A stretch of 64,000 bases of DNA from Streptomyces sp. CB02959 (GTDB taxonomy: Bacteria > Actinomycetota > Actinomycetes > Streptomycetales > Streptomycetaceae): NCBI RefSeq assembly GCF_002803155.1, contig NZ_NNBP01000037.1:1-64000 (forward strand), in the 5' to 3' direction. The notes under the pieces are model-generated. The model did not search any database, had not been told where the DNA came from, and was given only the letters and a program-made list of their open reading frames with translations. The position numbers and the translations under genes are program-made. Numbering within the stretch: position 1 is the first letter of the stretch; every line of letters starts with the position of its first letter. Positions 1-9,206 of the stretch are shown piece by piece.

Positions 1-40
1 TCTTCATGAGCCTTCTAGCCGACCTTGCTGGTGAGCGGCG

Positions 41-283
41 TCAGCTGAGGTCGATGATGTCGACGACGGCCACGGTTTTCTGTTTGTAGCTGACGAAGAT
101 CATGGCGAGGGCGCCGTCAATGTGTAGCCGCCGGTTCCACTCGTCGGCGTGACCGCGGGGGGCGGTGTGTCCGATGGGGTCGCGGCAGGCGGCTTCGAGG
201 GCGACGGTGAGGGCGTGGCTCGCGTCGGGTGGGAGTTGGCCGTGGAGGGGTTCGCAGCCGGGGTCGTAGATGAGCCGGAACAA
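41..283 (-). CDS. Small RelE/ParE-like protein (possible toxin)
   Basis: 80 aa. It opens with MFRLIYDPG, has a helical middle, and ends in two hydrophobic strands (IFVSYKQKTVAVVDI). That alpha/beta layout resembles the small RelE/ParE-fold proteins frequent on actinobacterial plasmids, but I cannot point to defined catalytic residues. A second small ORF (383..577) lies 99 nt upstream on the same strand and could be a partner. The toxin role is inferred from fold-like pattern only; a plain hypothetical protein is equally acceptable. Confidence 0.55.
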   Translation of the reverse strand: MFRLIYDPGCEPLHGQLPPDASHALTVALEAACRDPIGHTAPRGHADEWNRRLHIDGALAMIFVSYKQKTVAVVDIIDLS

Positions 284-382
284 CGCGCTGACCTCCTACA
301 GGTCTGCCTGAACACGGGCCGGGTTGGGGTAGGCGTTCAGCAGAGCATCGGATCAGCGACGGTGCGTAATTGGGTTCTGGGG

Positions 383-577
383 TTAGGCGGCGCCGCGACC
401 GACCCGGATTTGGGCGGCTTCGCGCTGGACCCATTCGGTTCGGTCGACCCACTCTCCCGGGAGTTCCTCGCCGCGACGGTCGGCGGCGGCGAGTTCCCGG
501 CCGCGTTGCTCGGCGGCGAGGATGCGGCTGGCGCGGCCGGCCCGAGCGCATATGCCACAGTCATGTGCCAACAGCAT
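383..577 (-). CDS. Small charged hypothetical protein with CxxC
   Basis: 64 aa. It begins MLLAHDCGICARAGRAS, so one CxxC sits near the N-terminus, followed by a charged helical stretch (EQRGRELAAADRRGEELPGEW). Of the overlapping frames here it has the most protein-like composition. It is co-directional with the RelE-like gene 41..283. Family not recognised; it might be an antitoxin-like partner or a small zinc-knuckle protein. Confidence 0.4.
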   Translation of the reverse strand: MLLAHDCGICARAGRASRILAAEQRGRELAAADRRGEELPGEWVDRTEWVQREAAQIRVGRGAA

Positions 578-876
578 GTCGTCGTAACCACGCAGGTCAG
601 GGCCCCGTTTCTCAGATCATGAGCGAATTGGATGAACGGCTCCTGGCCTCATCGAGGGCGTCGGCGACGAAGGCGAGCGGCGCCTACCGTGCGCGAGGCA
701 CACGCGGCGGTGGCGCTCCTGTAGCTGCTGGCCGCGGGGGCGGGTGAGGGCGCGTTTGCGGCCCGACAACTCGCCGGCAACCTCGCCTTACGACTGCCGG
801 CCGATGACTGACAGCACAGCATCCGGACGGGCCACGCTGCACCAAGAACCCGCACACACCACTGCGAGGTGGGCCC
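578..876. other. Gap with no supported gene
   Basis: About 300 bases between the small CxxC ORF and the HIT fragment. Every frame is arginine/proline-rich shadow. A short rightward ORF starting near 618 (MSELDERLLASS) runs about 40 codons to 747, but nothing supports it. Confidence 0.4.
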
Positions 877-1176
877 CTACGGTGCAGGGAACGGACGTAT
901 GGCAGTCCTGGCCACGCGACGCCCTCTCTTGCGACATGATTCATGGCCGAACGCCCGGCGGAGCTGGTCCATGTCAGACAAGAACGACAGCCGCTTGGCT
1001 TTCGGCAGGTCCGACAGCCGCTGCACATCCGGTTCATCCACGAGCAGAACCGAGTAGCCCGGCAGGAACTGAACATCGCCGATCGCCGCGAACCCCGACG
1101 TCAACCGTCGCAGCACGGTCGGGTTTTCACCCCTCAGCGCAGTCCCGATCCGATCCATCCGCCAGTCACCAGTCAT
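877..1176 (-). pseudogene. HIT-family protein, N-terminal fragment
   Basis: The translation from ATG 1176 (MTGDWRMDRIGTALRGENP, then VQFLPGYSVLLVDEP and LSDLPKAKRLSFLSDMD) matches the N-terminal half of actinobacterial HIT-domain (diadenosine-polyphosphate hydrolase-like) proteins. After about 75 residues it turns into Arg-rich non-homologous sequence and stops. The HxHxH catalytic motif that would lie further on is absent. It is therefore a 3'-truncated remnant, presumably non-functional. Nearby remnants suggest a rearrangement breakpoint. Confidence 0.65.
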
Positions 1177-1185
1177 GGCCAAAAC

Positions 1186-1422
1186 CTACATTCCGGTGAT
1201 CGGGGACCGCTCTTCGCTCCCCATCTTCCTCACACAGTTCAAATACCAAGCAAGTGGGGCGCGGTGCCGGCCGTTTTCAAAGATCCTTATCAACCGATCC
1301 AGCTCTCGCGAAAATCCGTAAAACACCACGTCACAGGGCATTCTGACGGGGAATCGCGAAGATTGGACCGGCAGGTTCGAGGGTGCTAGGCGGCAGGTGG
1401 TGGCAGCACCGTGGAACAGCAA
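1186..1422 (-). CDS. Doubtful small ORF upstream of the HIT fragment
   Basis: 78 aa frame ending about 10 nt before the HIT start. Its second half (VVFYGFSRELDRLIRIFENG) has amphipathic protein-like composition and locally lower GC than its neighbours. No family recognised; it may be the tail of a lost gene. Reported with low confidence. Confidence 0.25.
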   Translation of the reverse strand: MLFHGAATTCRLAPSNLPVQSSRFPVRMPCDVVFYGFSRELDRLIRIFENGRHRAPLAWYLNCVRKMGSEERSPITGM

Positions 1423-1562
1423 GGGGTTAGCCGCGCAAGTGCCCGAAGACGGTGTTCAAGGGCGGGCGGCGGGCCCGGGCGTCGAGGACGGCCGTACGAA
1501 CACGCCCATGAGCACCACACGGCGGTGCTGAGCATCGCGGCAACGGCCGGCCCCGCGCATCG

Positions 1563-2516
1563 TCAAGTTCCCGGCGGACAGCCCAGCCCCGACAACGCTC
1601 GCGCACCGCCGTCGGCCGCCGGTGCTATGCCGACACGCCGCCGCACGAAGGCAGTCCAAGGGCCAGCGCGCCCTGGCGCGCCGCGGCCTGCTGCCGGGTC
1701 AAGGCCTGCAGAAGCCGGCCCCGCGGCGGCCGCCGGGCCCGCGCCGGCCGGGTGCGCGCCGGGGCGGTGCGCGTCGGTCGCGGCGGCGCCGAGGCAGAAC
1801 GCGCCGAGCTCCACCCGGGCGAAGGCAGCGAGCATGGCGAGGACGTCGGCGATCCAGGCAGCCGAGTCGGCCTGCACGAGGCAGTGCAGCACGATCACGT
1901 AGCCGTCGGTGCCCGCGTCCTTCGCGACGACGAACGCGACAGCGGCATCGAGCGAGCCGGCCACGGCAGCCAACTCCAGCAGTCCCTCCTCCAGGGCGAC
2001 GGTGCGCTGGAGCAGCACCAGGCGTTCGACGGCCCGCGGTTCAAGGCCGCCGGCAGGCTCGAGCGGACAATCCCGCTACACCAGGACGACCAGCCAGGCT
2101 CCCTCCGCAGACGGCCCGCCTGCCAGCAGCCGCACCGCGGCCTCCCCATCACTCCCCCACGCCCGCGACGCCACCGGTGAGCGGGCGCGCGGCGACCAGC
2201 CGAGCGTCCAACTGCGGGTCCACCTCCGCGATCCGCGGCCACGCCCACAGCCGCTCGGCCAACGAGAGGCCAGCCGCGGCCCCAGGAAGGCGGCCGGGTC
2301 GCGGAGGCGGACCTCGTCCAGGCCGACGACGAAGACCAGATGCCCCGCGCGGCGGCCGCGGATGCATGGCGGTGGAACCTCGACCACCAACTGCCGGCCG
2401 GCAAGCCCCAGCCGCCGGCCCGACCTCGCCACCTTCTTCGCCGTCTTGGTCATCATCACCGCGACCAGGACGGGAGTTGCTGACCGCAGCCCCGGGGCCG
2501 ACTTGCGCCGGCGCAC
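1563..2516 (-). pseudogene. Degenerate coding remnant with several frame changes
   Basis: Protein-like segments occur in succession on the minus strand but in different frames: RQLVVEVPPPCIRG...VFVVGLDEVRLRDPAAF, then LSLAERLWAWPRIAEVDPQLD, then GEAAVRLLAGG, then VALEEGLLELAAVAGSLDAA...YVIVLHCLVQADSAAW. They look like one gene broken by at least three frameshifts. Family not recognised. The 5' end would lie near 2516 and the 3' end is unclear (about 1760). Confidence 0.3.
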
Positions 2517-2609
2517 CCCCGACGGGCGAGCGCGAGCAGCGACGACCCGAGTAGCCGTGCTGCCGGATTCTCGATTCCCAACGCATCGACGTTGTGCGAG
2601 GGTCGGCCA

Positions 2610-3176
2610 GTGACTGCCTCCCGAAACGAATCCGTCCCGGAATATGCACTCGACCTGCTGCGCTGGCAGTTCGACCTGACCTGGTCACTGTTCGAGTACC
2701 ACCTGGAGAGGCTCGAACCAGACGACTTCCTGTGGGAGCCTGCCGCAAACTGCTGGACGATACGCCAGGCCGACGACGGGACGTGGGTACCGGACTGGGC
2801 GGAGAGCGAGCCCGACCCCGTTCCTGTACCGAGTATCGGCTGGCTGAGCTGGCACATCGGCTGGTGGTGGAGCGTGGCCATTGACCACGCTCACGGCAGA
2901 GCGCCTCAGGAGCGCAGCGCCATCACCTGGCCGGGCGTGGGCAAGCCGGCTGTCGAGTGGCTGCACGGTCTGCGTGAGCAGTGGCTGGAGGCACTGGGCC
3001 GGCTCACCGGTACCGACCTGTACTCGACCGCCCCCTTCCCGTGGCAGAACGGCCCCCGACACACCGTTGCTCACATGGTCGCCTGGGTGAACGCCGAACT
3101 GATGAAGAACGCCGCGGAGATCGGCCAACTACGTCTCCAGCGGACTGCCAACAGCCCATCGACGACCACAGGCTGA
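2610..3176 (+). CDS. DinB-family protein
   Basis: 188 aa from GTG 2610, preceded by GAGGG at a suitable distance; a TTG 18 nt upstream is in frame but less likely. DinB/YfiT-type four-helix proteins bind a metal through three His residues. Here WLSWHIGWWW and HTVAHMVAWVNAEL supply two of the expected His-bearing helices, and the opening helix (LDLLRWQFDLTWSLFEYHLERL) fits the family. Function is unknown in this subgroup; some members are thiol-dependent S-transferases. It appears intact and monocistronic. Confidence 0.75.
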   Translation: MTASRNESVPEYALDLLRWQFDLTWSLFEYHLERLEPDDFLWEPAANCWTIRQADDGTWVPDWAESEPDPVPVPSIGWLSWHIGWWWSVAIDHAHGRAPQERSAITWPGVGKPAVEWLHGLREQWLEALGRLTGTDLYSTAPFPWQNGPRHTVAHMVAWVNAELMKNAAEIGQLRLQRTANSPSTTTG

Positions 3177-3301
3177 CGGCGTGCCGTGACCGGGAACGTT
3201 CACCGGGTTGGGGTTGCGGTGGTGGATGGTGCCGTGAGCCGCTTGCCGGACCGCTTCGAAACCGTTGGACACCCTTCGGGTGAGTCGGCGAGCATCCGCA
3301 G

Positions 3302-3901
3302 GTGACAGATGAATCCGATCACCAGAGACCGCTCACGAGGAGCCCGAAACGCATCCGTTTTGTCGAGCTGTCCGGCGGGACGATGTCCGCTTTGCTCGAT
3401 GGAGACCTGCCCGGAGCCAGCAGGATGGCCGGGGTTTCGCTGACCGAGTACTTCGTGACCGACAGAGCACGGTGGTTGTGGCAGTTCCGGCTCGACCAGA
3501 TGGCCGCCGATCCCGGCCATGCGCGGTGGATGGTGCGGCAAGCGGTCGTCGGCGACAAGGGTCTCGTCGTCGGGCATGCCGGGTTCCACGGACCGCCAGA
3601 TGAGGTCGGCATGGTCGAGATCGGCTACTCCGTCGCTCCCGGCTTCCGTCGCCAGGGATACGCCCGATCCACGCTGATCGAGTTGCTCCGCCGGACAGCA
3701 GCCGAAACCGCAGTCACGACCGTCCGGGCGACGATCAGCCCCGACAACGTGGCATCCCTGGCCACGATCTCGGGCTTCGGCTTCGTTGAGGTTGGAGAGC
3801 AGTGGGACGAAGAGGACGGTCTCGAACTCGTCTTTGAGGGCCCTGCCCGCCGGATTCCACCCGCTTGGTGGGAAGGCTCGCGGCAGAACACTGAGTTGTG
3901 A
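3302..3901 (+). CDS. GNAT-family N-acetyltransferase
   Basis: 199 aa from GTG 3302. The acetyl-CoA-binding region is visible as EIGYSVAPGFRRQGYARSTL (V/I-x-R-x-x-G-x-A/G loop), with the upstream strand VVGHAGFHG and downstream NVASLATISGFGFVEVGE, typical of RimJ-like GNATs. The acceptor substrate is unknown. The gene stops 21 nt before the IS630 remnant that reads toward it, so the transposon inserted just beyond it without damage. Confidence 0.85.
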   Translation: MTDESDHQRPLTRSPKRIRFVELSGGTMSALLDGDLPGASRMAGVSLTEYFVTDRARWLWQFRLDQMAADPGHARWMVRQAVVGDKGLVVGHAGFHGPPDEVGMVEIGYSVAPGFRRQGYARSTLIELLRRTAAETAVTTVRATISPDNVASLATISGFGFVEVGEQWDEEDGLELVFEGPARRIPPAWWEGSRQNTEL

Positions 3902-3921
3902 CTGTCGAGTCGGCGCGGCGG

Positions 3922-4623
3922 TCAGGCCGCGGCAGCATGTGCGCGTCCGCCACAGCGGATGCCCTTCTCGCTGCGGATGCGGGCGCGTTCGCGGCGTTGA
4001 GCGGCCAGAACGTCGGGGTGGCGGGCATTGGCGTTGCGCCACCGCAGGTAACGGTGCAGGGCTCGGGTCTGCACGGTGTGGTTGGGGTGGGTGGAGTTGG
4101 CGATGGTGAACTGCCGCAGCGGGCCGAAGTGCGCCTCGGTCGGGTTGGCCCAGGAGGCGTTGGTCGGGGTGAAGCCCAGCTCGGCCTTGCTCTTCTTCGC
4201 CCAGTGCCGGGTCTTGGCTCCTTTGTGGGCGGAGAGGTTGTCCAGGATTACGTAGATCGGGGCGCCGTCGGGGCGGGCGTCCCGGATCGACTTCAGCGCC
4301 GCCAGGGGGTTTGCCGCGCCTTTGTGGTGACGGTTGACGCCCCACAGGGTGTCGTCGCAGATCGAGTAGCAGCCATGGAAGTAGGTGACGCCATGGGTGC
4401 GGTGGTAGGTCGCCGGCAGCCGGTCGAGCAGGCGGGGACGGCCTCCCGCCCGCTGAGGGTCCAAGCAGGCCAGCCCGATCTCGTTGAACCGGTGGATCAC
4501 ATCGCGGACGGTGTTCTCGTCCGCCTGGACCAGCTGCGCGATCACCGGCACGCGGTTGCCTCCGGCCGAGGCCAGGATCGTCATCGCGCGGCGGTACCGC
4601 ACCGCGCTGCTGCTGCCCGTCAT
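3922..4623 (-). pseudogene. IS630-family transposase with internal deletion
   Basis: 233 aa, against roughly 350 for the family. The N-terminal HTH (VIAQLVQADENTVRDVIHRF) and the C-terminal DDE half (PIYVILDNLSAHKGAKTRHW with Asp; NPTEAHFGPLRQF with Glu) are present. Immediately after GGRPRLL the sequence jumps to RLPATYHRTHGVTYF. The linker HTH and the segment carrying the first catalytic Asp are therefore missing in frame. It should be inactive. No terminal inverted repeats were identified with confidence. Confidence 0.85.
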
Positions 4624-4765
4624 CGACGACGGTGCCGCGCTGCCGGACGCCCCGTCGACTGACGGCGGACATGGGGAACCTGGCGTCGCCCAGGATTGCT
4701 GCGGTCAGCTGCAATCCTGCGAGGACAAGGCCGGTACCCCACAAAGGTGCACGTGGGTGCGTACG

Positions 4766-4839
4766 GGGTCGTTGGAGGTGATGCGTCCGAAGGGCGCCCC
4801 CGCGGGGGCGCCCTTCGGACGCATCACCTCCAACGACCC
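4766..4839. terminator. 74-nt perfect palindrome (giant hairpin)
   Basis: Two 35-nt arms centred on CGCG pair perfectly with no loop beyond the central 4 nt. The core reads GAAGGGCGCCCC/GGGGCGCCCTTC. It lies 3' of the left-reading gene 4976..6004 and 5' of the IS630 remnant, so it could act as a transcription terminator. The arms are two to three times longer than usual Streptomyces terminators. Confidence 0.75.
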
Positions 4840-4975
4840 TGGGGTTGTTCTGAGGGCGTTCACGGCTCTGCTGCGCAATTCGCGTTGGTCATGTGGTGAT
4901 CACATCGCGAGGTTGTGCCACCCCGGGAGCGCTCGGTCACTCACACGGGTCCGAGTAGCCGCACTCGTGCACGTG

Positions 4976-6004
4976 TCATGCCGGGGGCTTCTGCAGCCAG
5001 TCTGCTTCGGTGGTCCAGAACATGTGGCGCGCACCGAGGTAGTCGTGGGCGAAGTCCGTGAACCGTTCGCGGGTGTACGGCTTACCGGTCTTGGGGTCCT
5101 TGGCGTTGATGTCGGGTTCCTGGACGGCCATTGCGACGAGGGGAAGGGCATCCTTGTATTCGTGGAGGAACTTGTAGGAGTTCTCCATCTGGTACTTCCG
5201 GTCCGGCAGGGTGTCCGGTCCTCCGATGCCGATCTTCTTGTCCCTGGCGAGGTCGAACATCTCCTTCATGCGCTTGTGGTCGTCGTCGTCCGGCAGGAAG
5301 TTGATGTACTGGATGAACTGCGTCTTGGTGAAGACCTTCTTGCCGTAGCGCATGTTGTCGATCTCGGCATCGCTGTAGGACTTCGAGGTGTACTTGGTCT
5401 GATCCTTCTTGGTGTCCACCTCGACCGCGGTCTCCGGAAGGTTCACCCCGGCGAGCTTGCCGTCGAACTTCTCCGCCATCGCCTTCAGCATGGCCTGGAA
5501 GTCTGCTCGCACCTCTTTGTTCCACTGCGCGGCCATGGCCCCATGGGTGGTGGGGTTGTCAGGGTTCTCATCGACCGTCGGCGCGACCCCGCCCTCGTCC
5601 TTCACATATTGGGGAACGTTGGCGTCCTTCATGGCTACATCGAAGAACCGATCCTGAACCTGGACGAACAGTTTCTTGTGGCGTTCCTGGAGATACGTCA
5701 GGGCATTGTCCAGCCGCGACCACTTGTACTCCCCCTTCTTCCCCTCAAGGGCCTTCCAGGGCACCACCACCTGTACGCCGCCGATGTCCGTACGGTCAAT
5801 CATGGCCTTGACCATAGGGTCCTCGCCGGACGTGGCATCCTCGAATGCACCGAGCGACATGTACAGATTGTCCGTCACCTTGCCGTGGGACACCGAGGCG
5901 GCAGCCTTGTCGGGGGCCGGAGCCGCGGCGGCCACCCCGACGATGGCCGTCAAGGCCACGGCCGTGAGGACAACAGATCCGACTGCACCACGTTGCATCA
6001 TCAT
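4976..6004 (-). CDS. Secreted TIM-barrel-like protein (glycosidase-related)
   Basis: 342 aa from the first of three consecutive ATGs at 6004 (MMMQRGAVGSVV); an upstream in-frame extension to 6073 is less likely because it precedes the signal peptide. Residues about 5-30 form a Sec signal peptide ending in AAAAP. The mature part has alternating strand/helix segments typical of a (beta/alpha)8 fold: VQVVVPWKALEG, KLFVQVQDRFF, LAGVNLPETAVEV, IGIGGPDT, PLVAMAVQEP. Candidate acidic residues sit at NLPETAVEV. The layout resembles putative glycoside hydrolases, but no specific GH family is recognised. The giant hairpin at 4766-4839 follows its stop. Confidence 0.6.
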   Translation of the reverse strand: MMMQRGAVGSVVLTAVALTAIVGVAAAAPAPDKAAASVSHGKVTDNLYMSLGAFEDATSGEDPMVKAMIDRTDIGGVQVVVPWKALEGKKGEYKWSRLDNALTYLQERHKKLFVQVQDRFFDVAMKDANVPQYVKDEGGVAPTVDENPDNPTTHGAMAAQWNKEVRADFQAMLKAMAEKFDGKLAGVNLPETAVEVDTKKDQTKYTSKSYSDAEIDNMRYGKKVFTKTQFIQYINFLPDDDDHKRMKEMFDLARDKKIGIGGPDTLPDRKYQMENSYKFLHEYKDALPLVAMAVQEPDINAKDPKTGKPYTRERFTDFAHDYLGARHMFWTTEADWLQKPPA

Positions 6005-6273
6005 GAACGAGACGCTATGGAAACGTTCTAAGTGAAAGATAAGAGCGTCCGTCGTCGCTCCCGGTGCCGGCACTCACCGCCACCGGATCTGACGGTCCGT
6101 CACGAAATGGCAGGTTTCTCGCACATCACCTCTGCCCCTCCAGAGCAACCCCGTCATCTTCTCGGCGCGAGGTTGCCTGGGCCGGTGCGGAGGCGGCGCA
6201 TCCGTGCGGGTGACCGCAAGATCCGCCGGAATGATCGTTACGACTACAAGGTCCGACCGCTGTAGGCGGCCGC

Positions 6274-7578
6274 TCAGCTGCAGGTGATGAGGGGGCCACC
6301 CCAGTCCGCGTGGTCGGAGTTGTTCCCGTTGCCGCCGTCAGTGACCACGAGCCGCAGCTCGGTGCCGCCGGTGAGGTCTGCAGTGAGGTGCTTCGCGGAT
6401 TGGCCGACCGTCATCAGCCCGCTGTCGGCGGCCTTCGTACCGTCCCGGTAGATCTGGAAGACCACTGAACCGTTCGCGCCCACCTCGTCGTCGATGCCCA
6501 CGTCCACGCTGAGGGCCGAGCAGGTGCCGCCGAGGTTGTAGGTGATCTCGCTGTAGGCGTGGGCCCCCAGACCTTCGGGGTAGCCGACACCCTTGATGGT
6601 GAGGGGGTGTCCGTCGGTGCTGCTATTCACCCTCACCGGCCCCCAGCCGTTGGTGCTGGAGGTCCACGGCCGGGCACCCAACGCGGTGGTGCGGGCGGTC
6701 GACGGGTTCCCCCCGGTGCCCGGGTGCGCGGATGGCGACGACGAGGGTTGGGAGCTCGATTGCGTCGACGCCGTGGTGGGCGTTGCGGCTGGTGTGCCCG
6801 ACGCCGAGCTGGAGACGGTCGCTGAGCTCCCGGGAGAAGCCGTCGGCGGCTGGTCCGGAGTGGGGGCAGAAGAGGGACCGGACCGTCCGGAGCTGGTGGC
6901 CGAAGCGGGGCCGGACCGTCCGGGGCTGGTAGCCGAGGCATCGTGGCGCGCCAGGCCGAGCAGGGAGCCGACGGATAGGGCAACGCCGGCCAGGACGGTC
7001 ACGGCAACAGCGAGCACGACGATGCGCGCCGGTGAGAGTCGGGATACCTGGGCCCTACCTGGTTCGGCGGACGGGTTCAGCCCCACGGGGCGCACGGCGG
7101 CGGGCTCGCCACCGGTGGAGGACTCCTGTTCGGTGCCGGAGGGATCGGGGCCATCCCCCGAGTGCTGGGCGGCCAGCCAGGACGCGAAGTCGTCGCGCAG
7201 CTCGGTGCTTCGGGAGTTCCGGTGCCAGGCAGTGGCGGTGTGGCGTACCGCCGCCAGCAAGCTGCCCCGCCAGGCCGCATCGGGATGCTCTCCTGGGTCG
7301 TGGGAGTGCAGGACGCCGGCGATGGCTTCCGCCGCCAGATGCGCTGCGGCCTGGGAGGATCCGCAGCAGGCGCGGGCGTAGGCCAGTACCTCGGCGTAGT
7401 GCCGGCGGTGGAACTCGTTGAGGGCTTCCTCGCCTGCCTCGGCTGCGCCGTCTGGAGCTGGCGCGTCACACGCATCAGCCGCCACCCGGTCCCTGATCCG
7501 GGCTGCCGCACGGATACGCTGGACCAGTTCGGTATCGGACAGTTCTGTCCCACCGATTGGGTCGAATTGCTCTTGCAT
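6274..7578 (-). CDS. Membrane-anchored NPCBM-domain protein with sigma-like N-terminal helices
   Basis: 434 aa. Residues 1-150 are helical and cytoplasmic, and resemble the helical region 2 of sigma-70-type proteins (EEALNEFHRRHYAEVLAYARACC...). One transmembrane helix follows (IVVLAVAVTVLAGVALSVGSLL). Next comes a 100-residue Ser/Thr/Pro linker with a duplicated TSPGRSGP/TSSGRSGP unit. The extracytoplasmic C-terminus is an NPCBM/NEW2 carbohydrate-binding module (PLTIKGVGYPEGLGAHAYSEI...CSALSVDVGIDDEV...ADWGGPLITC). Such proteins recur in Streptomyces. The layout suggests an outside sugar-binding module linked to an inside regulator-like domain; that link is inference. Confidence 0.75.
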   Translation of the reverse strand: MQEQFDPIGGTELSDTELVQRIRAAARIRDRVAADACDAPAPDGAAEAGEEALNEFHRRHYAEVLAYARACCGSSQAAAHLAAEAIAGVLHSHDPGEHPDAAWRGSLLAAVRHTATAWHRNSRSTELRDDFASWLAAQHSGDGPDPSGTEQESSTGGEPAAVRPVGLNPSAEPGRAQVSRLSPARIVVLAVAVTVLAGVALSVGSLLGLARHDASATSPGRSGPASATSSGRSGPSSAPTPDQPPTASPGSSATVSSSASGTPAATPTTASTQSSSQPSSSPSAHPGTGGNPSTARTTALGARPWTSSTNGWGPVRVNSSTDGHPLTIKGVGYPEGLGAHAYSEITYNLGGTCSALSVDVGIDDEVGANGSVVFQIYRDGTKAADSGLMTVGQSAKHLTADLTGGTELRLVVTDGGNGNNSDHADWGGPLITCS

Positions 7579-7779
7579 GAGTGGGCTACCGACCCTTCAA
7601 CGTCCTGACGACTGATAAAAATACCGCAAGGCGTGGACGACTCCGGCGGCCGGCCCGTCGCGCCGCCGACCGGTGTGGAACAACGCATCTTGATGCGGCG
7701 TGACTTGGTAGGCATCCCCGAGATGCGATCCTCCCATGCTCCGGGGCCTGGCTTTGCCACCTGCCTTGCCGGTGTGGGC

Positions 7780-8490
7780 GGTTGAGGTCGGCGACCTTCG
7801 CTATCTGGCTCTTGGCGGAGCGCTTGCCGACCTGGTGGAAAACGAGCAGGGCTGGCGGGTGCACCCGCTCGTATTCGTCGCACCCGGGTGCGCTCCAGCG
7901 GGTGCGCCACATCGGCTTGTCGATGCCGTCGGCGTCCTTCTCCTTCTGCTTGAAGAACCGGGCGTACTTGTCGAACTTCGCGGCGATGAGGGCGGCGCCC
8001 TCGGTGCAGTTGTCGGCCTCGATGAACAGCAGCGGCAGCCCGGCCTCCGGGGCGGTGAGGACGACGTCGGCGCGGGCACTGCCGATCGCCGGGTTCTTCC
8101 AAGTGCCCTTCACCGGGAACGCGACCTCGGTGGCGTAGGAGGTGAGGGTGCCGATCCCGTCCGAGGCGTCGACAGCAGCCCGCGCGGCGGCCTGGGCTTC
8201 GGCTGGCTGCTCGGTGAGCTGATCGAGGTCGGGCTTCGGGCGGATCAGCGCGATGACCGTCTCGTTCACCGTCATCGGGTGCGCGGCACCGGAGCGGCCC
8301 GCGCTCTTGGGCATGCTGCCCATCTCCTCCGGCATGCGGTCCAGGTCGATCGCAGCGGCGGCCAACCAGGCCGTGCCTGCGCAGATCGTTCGCCGCGCCG
8401 CCGTGGAAGCTGTGCACGCTTCCTTCTGCTGGGCGGCCGTCTTCTTCAGGGTGTGCCGGTAGGTCAGGTGCGGCGAGGCCAGTCGCTGGA
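7780..8490 (-). pseudogene. Replication-relaxation-family protein, 5'-truncated
   Basis: The minus strand encodes the C-terminal two-thirds of a replication-relaxation (Replic_Relax) protein: RHTLKKTAAQQKEACTAS, GRSGAAHPMTVNETVIALIR, LLFIEADNCTEGAALIAAKF, PMWRTRWSAPGCDEYE and PALLVFHQVGKRSAKSQI. The family is plasmid/ICE-associated in actinomycetes. The N-terminal winged-helix part is gone: homology stops near 8490, where an unrelated plus-strand fragment begins. The 3' end runs past the domain without a normal terminus. Confidence 0.7.
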
Positions 8491-8615
8491 GAAGCGTACG
8501 GACTGGTACTACGGCCTGAACCACTTCCAGTACCGCGTCATCGGCGAGAAGCACTGCGACCAGGTCACCTACCGCGTCGACGTGCAAAAGCGGTACGACT
8601 GGGGCGCCACTGCCC
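8487..8615 (+). pseudogene. Orphan coding fragment (WYYGLNHFQYR)
   Basis: About 43 codons on the plus strand read as convincing protein (RTDWYYGLNHFQYRVIGEKH, then YRVDVQKRYDWG) between two truncated genes on the other strand. No family recognised. It has neither start nor stop of its own, so it is an internal fragment left by rearrangement. Confidence 0.45.
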
Positions 8616-8649
8616 GACCCCGACGAGCCGCAAGCTTCGTCACGCCCTC

Positions 8650-8840
8650 GGCGAAAGGGCCTGTGCGTTCCTCCAGCATCGCGAGGATGTGTGCGCGGGC
8701 AGCGTCGACGGACTGGTGCTCGGTGTCGCTGATGATGCCGAGTCGCCTCGCGTGGGCGTGCTCGTCTTCGTCCTTCCACTCCCACCGGCTCAGGTCCGGG
8801 GCGATGACCAGGTCCACAGCAAGGTCGAAGGTCTCGAACC
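8650..8840 (-). pseudogene. DUF402-family protein, C-terminal fragment
   Basis: The minus-strand translation FDLAVDLVIAPDLSRWEWKD, then EHAHARRLGIISDTEHQ and HILAMLEERTGPFAEG matches the C-terminal part of DUF402 (FomD-like) proteins. The beta-barrel N-terminal half is missing, and a different gene (Tn3 transposase, opposite strand) starts where it should be. Confidence 0.6.
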
Positions 8841-8899
8841 CGTCGGTGGTCGCCACGATGCGGAGATCCAGTTGGTTGAGGCCGCGGAGGCATGGGCAC

Positions 8900-9180
8900 G
8901 GCAGGAATCGGAGCCGGAGGACCTGGTCGAGGTCTGGACGCTTCTTGAGGACGAGGCTGTGCGGCTGAGGAACAAGACCGGGGCGAATCGGCTGGGCCTC
9001 GCCCTGTTGCTGAAGTTCTTCGAGGTCGAGGCACGGTTCCCGAGAAGGCGGGAGAAGTTCCGGCGCCTGCGGTGGCGCACGTGGCCCAGCAGATGAAGGT
9101 GCCGGCCGAGGAGTGGGCCGCGTACGACTGGCAGGGCCGGGCGATCACTCGGCACCGCACGGAGATCGGCCGGAAGCCGC
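8900..9180 (+). pseudogene. Tn3-family transposase, N-terminal fragment with frameshift
   Basis: DLVEVWTLLEDEAVRLRNKTG and RLGLALLLKFFEVEARFP are the N-terminal DUF4158 domain of Tn3-like transposases. The continuation QMKVPAEEWAAYDWQGRAIT, then HRTEI, is in another frame from about 9060, so at least one frameshift is present. Only about 90 of roughly 1000 residues remain. Confidence 0.75.
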
Positions 9181-9206
9181 GGCCAGCCGCACAGTGCGCG
9201 TCCCAT

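Noticed and set aside
3922..4839. The giant palindrome as the terminal repeat of the IS630 copy
   Set aside because: IS630 ends are usually TA-flanked imperfect repeats at both sides; no partner copy of the arm is seen on the other side of the transposase.
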